DNA of 64,000 nucleotides, from contig JALQBC010000010.1 in NCBI GenBank assembly GCA_023375675.1, positions 372,001 to 436,000 of the forward strand. Reading direction: 5' to 3'. The notes beneath the pieces are model-generated. The model worked only from the letters and a program-made list of their open reading frames with translations, searched no databases and was not told the origin of the DNA. Below, in pieces: positions 11,186 to 22,395 of this stretch (position 1 is the first letter of the stretch; every line of letters begins with the position of its first letter). The translations under genes were made by a program, and so were the position numbers. The DNA comes from Cytospora piceicola (Eukaryota > Ascomycota > Sordariomycetes > Diaporthales > Cytosporaceae).

Positions 11186-13200
11186 ATATTTTTTCTTTTT
11201 ATTACTTTACGGAAACGTTGTTTTCCGCTACGTATACGCCGACGATATAGTTTTTTTATAAACTAGCTGTAATACAATAACGACTTTATACGCTTTTTTA
11301 AAGACTTTTAAAACGCTTTTATAGAAGAATAAAATAACGTAATTACCTTTACCTTAAATAAGTTTAAACTATTATATTTTACATACGTTAACGCCTTCGG
11401 TTAATATAAGGTTTAAGCCGGCTTACTTATTATTACCTTTAGTATTAAGCCGGTTTATTAGTTTAAGGTTTATTTTAACCTTCGGTTCTTTTTCTGTCTA
11501 TACGTTAAAATATAGGCTGCTAAAGCTTACCGCGTAGTTTTTTATTTCTGTAACCTTAACTATATTGCTATTAGAACTCTTCCGATAACGACGTATAAAG
11601 CTACTTAAGCTTACGTTCTTTTAGTTACCCTTTTTATAGTTAAAATTTAAATAAAAGAACTATATAAACCTAATACTTATATTACTAACGAAATAGTCTT
11701 TATACGATAATAAAGCTATCTTTATAATATCGATAAAGCTATTTACGTTACCGTTAAGGTAGTAGTACCGGCTTAACGTATAACTCTAACTACTATAGTT
11801 TATTATAATAGTAGGCTTTTTCCGGCTAAAGTTTTAACTTAACAGGTTTAGCTATAAGCCGGCTTTTAACTTCGTACCTTTAACCGAAACTACTTAATTA
11901 CCTTTTATTTATATAACCCTTTACTTTATACTAACTATAAAAGTAAAAAGCTAGCTTTTCGTCTTTACCTTTCTTTACTTACTACCTGCCTATAATAGCT
12001 TTTAGTATTAGCCTTCCTTTATACTAAACTTACCTTTATACTTATACGTTATATAATACTTTTAGTATTTATATTATACGGTAAGCTATAAAGTAAACTA
12101 CGTTATAATAATATAGTTCTTTTTAGCCTTTAAAATTCGGTTTTTTTATACTCCGATAACTTCGCTATTAAAGGCGATACCGGCTAAAGTTTTATAGTAT
12201 ACTAAAACAGTAAACGTGTTTATTATAACAGAAGCCTTTTACTTCGCTTAAAAGTCTTTAACGCCGAGATCTAAAACGCTTTTTAAACGGTCTTTTAAGC
12301 TTTAGCGATATACCCTTTTATTACCTTTACGCTTTTATAATATTATATTTATATCGATAATACCGCGGTTATTTAAGGTATTACTAGCCGGACGTTAAAT
12401 AGCTTATAATATAAGTTCTTTTTTTTAAAAAAACACTATTATATAAATCCCGGTCCCGGTTACTATTATTTAAAGCCTAGGCTATACCGATATTAAAAAT
12501 AACGAAAACGCCGACTAAATTATTAAATTAACAACGTGTAATAAATACTTCGGTAAACTAAAAAGGCTACGCTTTATAGGTACCGTACCCGAAAGACTAA
12601 GATAATTTTTTAAACGAAGAGATAAAATAAGTAAGAATAAAAAATCTGTTTCGATTATTAGTAGTACGTAAGTATACTAATTAGCTATTAAAAGTAAGGC
12701 CTCCGGGCTATAATTTCGCCTCCGGAACTTATATTTACCCGACAGGTATTTTATAAGTATTTAGCGGAGCGATTAAGCTATAATAATTTCGTCGTTTACT
12801 ATAAACGTTTCGAGTATACTAGTATAAGCTAGCTATATAAATACAGGCGGCCGCGATAGCTAAAACACTTTCTTAAATGCTTATACGCCGCAGTTCCCTT
12901 ATAGGAATAATAAAGCTAAGTAATTAAACGTATCTTAAGCTAATTAAGATAGGAATAGTTTTAAGCTTTTATTATAAATTCTAGTATTTATAATACCCTT
13001 TTTAACTACAGGAGCAACACAGAGTAATATAACCTCTTTTACTTTACTTTTACTTTTTCTTATATAACTATTATTTTTAAAGCCCGGCCCTACCGGACAC
13101 TGTAAAGTTTAATAGTTCGTATCCTTTTATACTTTTTTATTTATCCGGCGATAAAGGGGCACTACTCCCCCCGTCTAAAGACGCCCTGCAGGAGGTATTA
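11186..13200 (+). mobile_element. LINE (Tad1-like) retrotransposon, 3' part, RIP-inactivated
   Basis: This continues the element broken at 6897. The frame opens with the second half of the reverse transcriptase, with the catalytic motif YADDI intact at about 11235-11252 (FRYVYADDI). Further on, an RNase H-like domain is legible: a SDNFAIKGDTG stretch near 12160 (unmutated, SDGSAIKGDTG), a YIDNTAVI stretch near 12355, and an NNENAD motif near 12495 (from GNENAD). Endonuclease, RT and RNase H together fit the Tad1/I group. Many in-frame stops come from C-to-T change. The 3' end is placed near 13200, where CDS-like composition fades; no poly(A) tail or duplication was identified. Confidence 0.82.
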
Positions 13201-14382
13201 TATAAAACAGTATATATATAAACGTAAATAATATCATTATAAGCATTATATAGTATATAATAAAAGTACGATTCCTTACTTTAGCAGTCTTTTAACTTTA
13301 TAGTAAGTAGTAAAGTTTTATAAGAAAGTTAAAATTATAAAGCTTATATATAAATAGATATTTATAAAAGCTTATTAACTTATTAGAAAAGTTAAAATAT
13401 ATTACAGCTTTATATTTTAAAACTTTATATATTAAACTTATAATTACTTTTAATAATAGTATAATAAATCTAAATAGTTTAATATTTATATTCATTATTT
13501 TTAACTTCTTTTTATATATAAAGATTTAATATTATAATATATAAAGGTTTCTATAAAGGTTATAAATATATTATAATAGCCTTTTATAAAATAATAGGTT
13601 AATAAAGCTATTATTATACGAAACAGCCCGGATATAAGTAATTAAATAGTTTTACCTTTTTAAATTAAAATATATATATTATAAAAAAAGAAAGGTATAT
13701 AAGGCTTTTATAAGCTGTTTGCTATTAATAATTATAATTGTATATTTAATATACTTAATACTTTTATTAAATTTTAATTTACGTTAATTTATTTATATTT
13801 TTATAATAATATTAATAATATACTCTTAAAAATATTCGTTTTATTTAATTCGATATAAATAAACTTATAACCGCTAGTTATTTTAATATAAATAAAGCTA
13901 TAAAAGCTATAAAAGTATAGCCGGCTTTTTATATTTATAATTAAACTTAAACCGGCTACTTTAGCTATTTTAGCTAATTATATCGTTTTTTAAAACAATT
14001 AAAACAATGAATATAAGTTAGTTTAAAGCTATATTATAATAGCGTTATTACTAGCTTTAATAAACTTTTTATAAAGTTTAATATAAAAGGGATTATAAAC
14101 TTTATTAGTTATAGCATTTTTTATTTTAAGCTATTTAATTAAAGAAATGGTAGCTTATTCTACTTATTTAAAATATAAATAATATATAAAGTTAAAAGTT
14201 AAACTAAAATATTATATAAACAATTATATTTTATTATTTGTAAATATAATAACGTTAGTAAAAATATATCTTTATTTAATTACTAATTATTTAAAGGTTT
14301 ATTAACGTATTATTATTTATTATCTTTACTTTTTTTATATTTCAAATAAATATAACTTTAAAGCTTTATAACGTTATATAAA
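13201..14382. repeat. RIP-degraded AT-rich DNA, no gene seen
   Basis: This is AT-saturated sequence between the LINE 3' end and the LTR retrotransposon. Short open frames (for example 13298-13495 on the minus strand) are Lys/Leu/Ile/Tyr/Phe-only translations of AT-rich DNA and are not taken as genes. I see no repeat family or motif that can be named. Confidence 0.7.
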
Positions 14383-14387
14383 CTTAC

Positions 14388-14591
14388 TATTAATAAACGT
14401 AAAGGTAAATAGTTATAATCGATTATATATAATCTTTAGTTTTAGTTATATATATATATATATATTTCTTAAGTTCGAAGCTATTATTAAGTAATATAAT
14501 AAACTAGCTATAAGCTAAACAGCCTAATAGTTTTACCGTTTTATTAAAACAGTAAGCTTAACCGCCTACTTAATTAAATAGTCGTTTTATA
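14388..14591. repeat. Left LTR of the 14388-21081 element
   Basis: This 204-bp repeat pairs with 20884-21081 in direct orientation. Shared anchors include GTAAAGGTAAATAGTTATAAT, TTCTTAAGTTCGAAGCT and CTAGCTATAAGCTA. Almost every difference is C/T or G/A, this copy having the T/A state. It holds a short (TA)n run. Confidence 0.85.
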
Positions 14592-17500
14592 TTAATAGTT
14601 TTTTTATTTTATAATAGCTTCGCTTTATCGATTTACTTATATTACTTATAGCCTTATAGGTATAAGCTTTTTTTAATCGTTTATAATACCTTTATAAAAA
14701 GCTAATATTCTTTTAATCGCTATCCTTATTCGGTCTGTTATTAAATTAACTATAAAGTATAATACCTATAGTATTGTAACCCGATAACCTCGGTCTGTTA
14801 TACTAGCTATATTATCGATTATATATAGTTTATATATCCTTTTACTTTAATTATTAACTTATTTAAATAAATTAAACGTATTAAAGCTTTATTTAACTAT
14901 ACCTTTATTATTATATCGGTTAGATTATCGTTACTATTAATCTACTATAGTTTATAAATCTCCTGTCTTTTATATAACTAACGTAGCGATATAATATCGA
15001 ATATTAGCTGCTTTTATTTTATTATACTTAGCTTAACTAAATACTTATATAACGAATATCAGTTTATATAGATTATAAAAAGAACCGTCGGAAGGCTTAA
15101 TTAATCTATAATTAGTTTTAAAGTAAATAAAATTATAACGTTAAGATCGAAGCTACTAATTATATTCTAACGTTTTAATACTAAAACGCTTTATATAATA
15201 CGTTGATATTTTATAAAAAACTAATATAGAACGTTATTTTATATTCTATACTATATACTATCGTTATTTTTCCTTTTTATTAAAAAAAAAACGATTATAA
15301 AGCTAATCTAAAAACTAAAATTTCGGTTATTTATAAAAAAAACTATCGATAAAAATAGTTAATTTAACTTTTATTAAATTTAAAACGATATATTATAAAC
15401 CCTTTTTAACGTTCTTTATTTATTATTTAAAACGTTAATTTAATAGCTTATAATCTTTTATATTTGAATATAAATTTAAATAACAATAAAGAGATTAAAA
15501 GCGGCTTCTGGCTAATAAATCGATATTAGATATACCTTATAAGTATATTATTTGAAATACTTGAAAAATACTTTTAAATATAGTTAAGTATTTTTATATT
15601 AAAGTTTTCGATTTTAACGTTTTATCTTTTTTATTTAACTTCGATAAATTTATTATTATATATTATAATTTCAATATCGTTAAAATCGAAAAGAATACTT
15701 AACGAAAGCCTTATTTTAAACTTATATTTAATTTTTACTTTTTAAATCTTTTCTTTTTCTATTATTAAAAAAGCCGGAGTTTTAAATATAAAAGTATTAT
15801 CGGTTTATATACCGATAATAATAAAAAAGTCCTTACCGCCGGTTATAATAAAAAGATAAAAGTTATATATAAATATATTTATTCCGAGTTTTATATAATA
15901 ATATTTATAATACGTCGTTTACTAATATACGCCGGTTTCGGTAATATTATAAAAGGGCTTTATAAGGTATATTATAGTATTTAAAAGATATTAAAACTTA
16001 AGTTCTTTTAATAATATAGCTAAAATTATTTATATTAACTTTAATTTCGATTAAAAATAAGCTTATATAACGTTATAAAGCTTTATAATTATATCTATTT
16101 AAAATAAAGATAAAGTAAAAGCAATAATAATACGTTAGTTAACCTTTTAAATTATCGACGATTAAATAAAGATATCTTTTTTACCGGCGTTATTATATTT
16201 TTAAATAATAAAGTATAACTTTTTATACAGCCTTTTAATCTTACTTTTAACCTTATAGACTATTTATACTTTAACTAAGCGGTATAGGCTATAAGCCTTT
16301 TAATTAAATAGCTTAAAACAAAAGACGTTATAGTCGATAAAGTTTATAATCTCTTTTATATTAAACTTTTCGAAAGGCTTACTAAGGCTAATAATAATAC
16401 TATTATAATATAACTTTAAAGCTAACTTATAGTTATCATTCTTTTTTTAAATAAAAAAGATAGAAATAGTTAAAGTAGCTTAGGTAGCTACTTTAAGCTT
16501 ATTTTTAAATTTAAAAAGCCGGCTATACTTCTATAACTTTTATACCTTAATTTACACCGAAGTAACCGGTAGTTATTACTTAGTTTACGTCGGACTAAAT
16601 AAAAAGAATACTTTAAAGGTTATATCCTTAAAATTATTATAAAAATATAAATAAACTAATATAAATCGAAATTTAATAAGTTTATCAAAAAGGTTTAGTA
16701 TAAACTCGTATTTATTAATAGTAAATAGCTTATATAAGCCTTATTAACCTTTCTTTTCTCGTTATATATATACCTTACTTTAAATAAGTAAGGTTATTTA
16801 ATTACTTACGTTTAAGCTATTTTATATAATAATAGCTTTATTAATTTATAGTTTTATAAAAAGCTTTTATAATACTTTTATAGATTTTACGATTACCTTT
16901 ATATACTATAATATCGATAGTAATAAAAGTAGATCGAAGTTTACTTAAAAAAAAGGTTAAAGATAAGTAATATAAATACTAACTTATCCGGTTTTATTAT
17001 ATCGTTAACGGCTTTTATAACTATTTATAAAATAGTATTATTATTAAAATAGTTAAAAACTGAATATACAAAATTTTAAAAGTATAACGTAGAAGGTTAT
17101 AATATCTTTTAACTTTTCCTATAAACTAATAAGCTTTTATAAGTATCTGGTTATATATAATCTTTATAATTTTAGCTTTATTTCGAAATTTTATTAATAT
17201 AAAGTTAATAATAATATTATAAACTAGCTAATCAAAAGGATCGAAATATACATTTATTTATATTATTTAAAAGGCTTTTTATATATTCTTTTAACAGATA
17301 ATAAAATTAAAAAATATATAGCTTAAAAAGCATTAATAAGTTTATAATATAAAACACCGCATTTTAAAGTAGGTATATAACATTAATAATAAGCTTATAA
17401 TTAAAGTTATATTCGTTTTTTAAAGTACATTTAAATCGTCGAAAGCTAAAGTCTTTTATTTAATAATAATAATAAAACTTTATAATAATCTTAAAAACTA

Positions 17501-20500
17501 TAACGTTAACCTTATAACCGGTATTCGTTAATAACCGGGATAGCCGATTAACGGTCGGATATTTATAACAATAATATAAATAACATAACTATTGTTTTAT
17601 AAAATAAGCACCGGTATTTCGTTTTAAAAGAAAAAACCATAAATAGCTTTACTTTTAGATAATAAAAATAGCCTTTTTTTTAACTTTATTTATCGACTTT
17701 TATTAACTTATTTATAATATTTCGAAAAAAAAGCTTAACTTATTTATATTTTAAACGTATAAAAGGACTAGTGTAAGTATATTAACGATATAAAAAGTTC
17801 TAACTTCGATAAGTAAACTAACGTCGATAATACTAAAAGAAGTTAGTTATACTTTTTAGTTAAACTTAATAATAGCCTTACCGGCTTTAGTTTTATTTAT
17901 TTTTATAAAAAGATTTTTATATTAAAAAGTAAAGTACTAGTTATAATTTATAATTAAAAACTTTATTATTTTAATTTTTAAAGATAACGTTTTAAATTTT
18001 TAACTTTAAATAACGTTTTTAAAAAGTAAACTATAAAGCTAAGATAGTAGTATTCTTATATCTAGCTTTATTATTATTATTATTAAAAATAATATAAAAA
18101 AGCTATATTTATTAGTTAGTATATAGGCTTTTTATTTTCGAAAACACTAGTTTTACTATTATTGTTATTATTTTATTTAGCTAGCTTATCGATATTATAA
18201 ACGGCTTTATAGCTTTTATAAGTAATTAAAAAAGCTATAAAGCTTTTTTTAATAGCCGGTTTATTATAATATTCGTATTATATTAAGTATTAGTTTTTTT
18301 TAAAAGTATATTTCGTAAACTAAAAGCTTTCTTAACAATAAATAAAATATTTCTTTTTTTTATACAGTTATTAACGTTTATTATTTTAACGGTTATTATA
18401 AAAAGTCTTTTTATAAAAACCGGAGTTATTTCTTTAAAAGCTAAAACCTTTTTATTAATATTTATTATTATATCGACGGTCGAGGGAATAAACTGTATTA
18501 TTAAATTATTTAAAATAAAATAGCCGCTAGTACTATTCTTTTATTTAAAATATAGTTTAAAAAATAAGCAGAGGTTTTATAAAAGCTTTTTATAAAGAAT
18601 AGTAAGTATATAAAAAGTATATTTTAACTCGGCTACTCTTTTATATACTTAAAAAACTATTATCTTTAAAATCTTAATATTAACGTAATAAAAGCTAAAG
18701 ATACGCTAATAAAGTTAAAGCTTATTTAGTATAAAACGTAAAACTTTATAAAAGCTTTTATTAACGGTATTTTTATAGTTTTAAAAGCTATTAAACGTTA
18801 TATTAGTTTAACTGTTATAATACTACTAATAATTTATATCGGTTTTAAAATAGATTTTTAGCTTTTTACATATTATAGTAAAATTATCTACCGTACCAAT
18901 ATAATAAATATAGTACATTTCGACTTTTCCGGTAAAGATTTAAAGATATATAATATCAAATTAGTCCGGCTAAATACTATTATAATAATAAAGATTTATA
19001 TAGGTCTTTAGCTTATTATTTAATAGGTTATAAAATTTTTTAGTTTACTTTTTATCTTTATTTTAAGCTTTTAAAAAAAATTATAATATTTTTTAGTTTT
19101 AATATATAGTTAAATATTTAATAAAGAAAAAGACTTTTATAAAAGTTATAAAACAGCTTATAAAAGTATTTAAAAACCGAAGAATATACAGCTTTTTATT
19201 AATAATATAATATACCGGCTAACGTATATAACTATAAAAGAAAAAAAGCTTAAATAATTTTAAAGTTTATCTTATAACGTAATAAGTTACGTTAAGCTTT
19301 AAAAGCTTATTAATAGCTTTATATTTTATAGCGGTAACAATAGTTACGTTTTCGATTATAATAAAAGTTTAAAAGAAAAGGAAAGTAACGGTATATAATA
19401 TAATAATTATTATCTTTATTCTTTTTTAAAAAGTAAAACTATTAATAATTTATTTTTTTAATAAATAGTATTATATTATTACTATTATTTTAAGCTAAAA
19501 AAGAGAAGCGTTATAATTACTACTTATAAAAAGCTTTAACTATTTTTCTATTTTATTAATAATAGCTTATTTTATTTACTATTATACCTTTATATTTAAA
19601 AAGAACTATTTTATTTTTATTTCTGTTTTAAATTATACTAGAAGCTTTTTTATTATTATTATATCCGATAGTTAAAAAGTAAAGTAACGTTTATTTAAGC
19701 TTATATAGATCTTTTATTTATTTTAAAAACATTTTAATTTTATATTATTAAATAAAAGCGATTAACTTAAATATATCTTTATTTTCGCTTTTAAATCTTT
19801 TTAAAAAGTTTATTACTAAATATTTATTAATAACGTTTATTTAATAAAGGTTTCTGATAATATATATAATAAAAGTCGTTATATTAAGTTTATTAAATAT
19901 TTCTTTATTTATAAATATATTTTATAGTTTTAAGTTAATAAATATTTATTAACTTTTGAAAACTTATAATATCTTTATTAAGCTATTAACGTATTTTTAT
20001 AAAAGGTAAAAGCTATTAGCTTCGGCTTTATCTTTATCGGAGGCTATTACGAAATCGTAATAATTATAATTAAAGTATATAAAAAGAAAAACGTTTTTAT
20101 ACTATACTTTTCCGACTAACTACTAATACGTTTAAACTATTTACCTATAAATAGTAATCTTTTAAAATTACTATATAATAACTTTATTTTTACTAGCCTT
20201 TTTATTTATATAAGTAATATCGAAAAGGTTTATAAGGAAAGGGTTTATTATAAAGTAAGGTTTTTTTAAAAAAAAAAGGTTTTATAATAAAAGGTTTTTG
20301 TAAGGTCTTAAAAAAAAAGAGAATCGTAAGTACAGTTATAAGGAAGGGAAGGTTATAAAGGTTATAAATAAAGTTGTAATTATAAAAAAGGTTTATTATA
20401 AAGTCGTAAAGTAAAGGTATAAAAGGAAGGTTTATAATTATTATAAGGAAAAATCGTAAGAGAAGGTTATTTTCGGTAAAAGAAGTAATAAGCTAAGAAA

Positions 20501-20883
20501 AAGTATATGTTTTACTTTAAAAGAAGTTTATAATTTAAAATAGGTATATAGTTTCGTTCGAACAGAAAGTTTATAGTATAAAGAAGTTTTAAAGGTACAC
20601 GATAGTATATACCGGTAGGCTATAAGGTAGGTTTTTAAATAAATACGTTACTATTAAGTTAGTTTAAAAAAGCCTTATAAGAGTTTATTAGTTAATATCG
20701 ATTACTTTTTAAACTTTAGCTATACTTAAATAACTATAAATAGCTTTAATTTTAACGTAGATTGTACAACTTAAGGCATAACAAACAGCCTATAAAAGAG
20801 CCTTAATTATCGTATAATAATTATAAGAAATATCTGCTTTTTTAACCTTACTATTAAAGGTTACTTATATAACTACTAATTAG

Positions 20884-21081
20884 TATTAATAAGCGTAAAG
20901 GTAAATAGTTATAATTAATCGTATATAGTTTTTAGTTTTAGTTATATATATATATTTCTTAAGTTCGAAGCTGTTGTTAAGTAGTACGGTAAACTAGCTA
21001 TAAGCTAGGTGGCCCGATAGTTCTACCGCTTTACCGAGGTAGTAAGCTTAACTACCTGCCTAATTAAGTAGTTGTTTTATA
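20884..21081. repeat. Right LTR of the 14388-21081 element
   Basis: This 198-bp direct repeat of the left LTR is followed immediately by the CTTAC target duplication. It is less RIPed than the left copy, retaining GCTGTTGTTAAGTAGTACGG and GCCCGATAG where the left LTR has A/T. Confidence 0.85.
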
Positions 21082-21086
21082 CTTAC

Positions 21087-21361
21087 TTTTAATTAAAGTT
21101 AAAGCTAATATATATAATTTTAATTATATTACCGATAAAACGTAAGCTTTAATATCTTCTTAATATTATTATATAGCTTATAAAGCCGGTATATATTAAT
21201 AGATAACGTATTATAAATACTAATAGTTAAAGCTTAATATAAATATATTTATATATAACCTTTACTGTTTTATTATAACCGGTAGTATAAACGTTTTTAA
21301 TATTATCGAGATATAAATTAATAATTCTCTTATATTTAAAACTTTAGCTTTTTCGATAACT
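21087..21361. repeat. RIP-degraded DNA between two repeats, no gene seen
   Basis: This is AT-rich, CpA-poor sequence lying between the LTR element and copy 2 of the hairpin/TTAC element. It ends ATAACT immediately before copy 2. No open frame or named repeat is recognisable. Confidence 0.65.
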
Positions 21362-21949
21362 AGAAAACGGCGGTAAAACCGCCTACTTAAAAAGCCTTTA
21401 GTTAATAAAGATCGGAAACGTAATAACTATATACGTTACTTAAGCTATAAAGGAGATAATAAAGTAATTTAAACGTTACTTTATTGTTTTCTTTATAGCT
21501 TTAAACGGTAAAATATTTATTTACTTTATAATCAACTAACTTATTAGCTAATTTACTTACTTACTTACTTACTTACTTATTTAGTTACTTAGTTAGTTAC
21601 TTGTTTATTTACTTAACTAGAATTTAAAGGCCTATATAAGCCTTTAGTAGAGAAGAAAGGAAAGAAAGGCTAAGGTTTAAGTTACTAACTTAAGAACTTC
21701 GAGAATTAAAGATATTAGCTTTAATAGTAAGCTTACTTTAAAGGCTACGACTAAATTAAATATACCGTTTAATAGCCTATTTTCTATAGATTTAGATTTA
21801 AGTTAAGTTTATTTAATTAAATTTAAACTTAAGCGTATATCTTAATTCGAATCTAATAGCTTATATAAGCCCTCGGTAAAAAGAAGGGCTATGGTTTAGG
21901 TTAAGAACTTTATAAACTTAAAGAATTAAGACTATTAGCTTTAATAGTA
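21362..21949 (+). mobile_element. Hairpin/TTAC element, copy 2 (heavily RIPed, truncated)
   Basis: The left end AGAAAACGGCGG is the RIP form of GGGGAACGGCGG. It is followed by the eroded palindrome (about 21434-21508), only about 80 bp of TTAC array (21541-21620), then one and a half copies of the right-module repeat containing CTATTAGCTTTAATAGTA. The copy stops at 21949, where the inverted MITE-like repeat begins, so the true right end (CGCCCGCC...GGAAGG) is missing. Confidence 0.75.
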
Positions 21950-21957
21950 GATAGCGA

Positions 21958-22395
21958 GGATTTATACTATCGAGGTAAAGATTTATACTTCGGTTTTATA
22001 CCTGTAAAGCGAGTATATACCTGTAATTCGGTAGATTAAAGTTTAATTTAAAGCTAAGTTTAAACCTTTATATATAGCGATTTAATTTAGTAAATTAAAT
22101 ACTTTAAGCAGATTCTAATTAATAAGCCTAGAGCTTATTAATTAATAAATAATATAATAGGGTTAAAGGTAGAACATATAGTTAAAATTAAAGGTAAACC
22201 TATAAAGCTTTTAAGGATTTTAACGAAATTTAAAGTTTTTACTTATCTTAACTAAGCTGTTAGTATATACTTTTATAGCTTTATATATAATACATTAAGA
22301 TAAATGTAAGTTTTTAAATATAAGTTAAAGTTAAAAAGATTACTAGTAAAAAGGTATATTTTAAAAGTATAAATCCTTACCTTAGTAGTATAAAC
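21958..22395 (-). repeat. MITE-like repeat copy 2, inverted relative to 237-754
   Basis: Read on the minus strand it matches 237-754 over most of its length, including TTTTAAAATATACCTTTTTACTAG-type text and the terminal ATTTATACTA motifs. It abuts the truncated end of hairpin/TTAC copy 2 on one side and the putative internal region of an LTR element on the other, so a rearrangement boundary lies here. Confidence 0.65.

Larger units (their letters stand above)
14388..21081. mobile_element. LTR retrotransposon, RIP-degenerate, 6.7 kb
   Basis: Two direct LTRs (14388-14591 and 20884-21081) bound 6.3 kb of internal DNA. The ends are flanked by the 5-bp direct repeat CTTAC (14383-14387 and 21082-21086), as made by retroviral-type integrase. 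LTRs begin TATTAATAA(A/G)CG and end TTTTATA, which are the RIP forms of TG...CA ends. The right LTR keeps more G+C (GTGGCCCGATAG) than the left. Internal frames are too mutated to place gag, RT or integrase with confidence; a basic, Cys-containing stretch near 20490-20540 might be a nucleocapsid knuckle. Orientation and Copia/Gypsy class are therefore left open. Confidence 0.83.

Noticed and set aside
13298..13495. 65-codon minus-strand open frame
   Set aside because: Low-complexity Lys/Leu/Ile/Tyr/Phe translation in RIPed DNA without conserved residues.
20490..20640. Copia-type nucleocapsid knuckle and protease near the right LTR
   Set aside because: Some Cys and DTG-like residues can be imagined after de-RIPing, but spacing is poor and the position next to the right LTR is wrong for a plus-strand gag, so it was not annotated.
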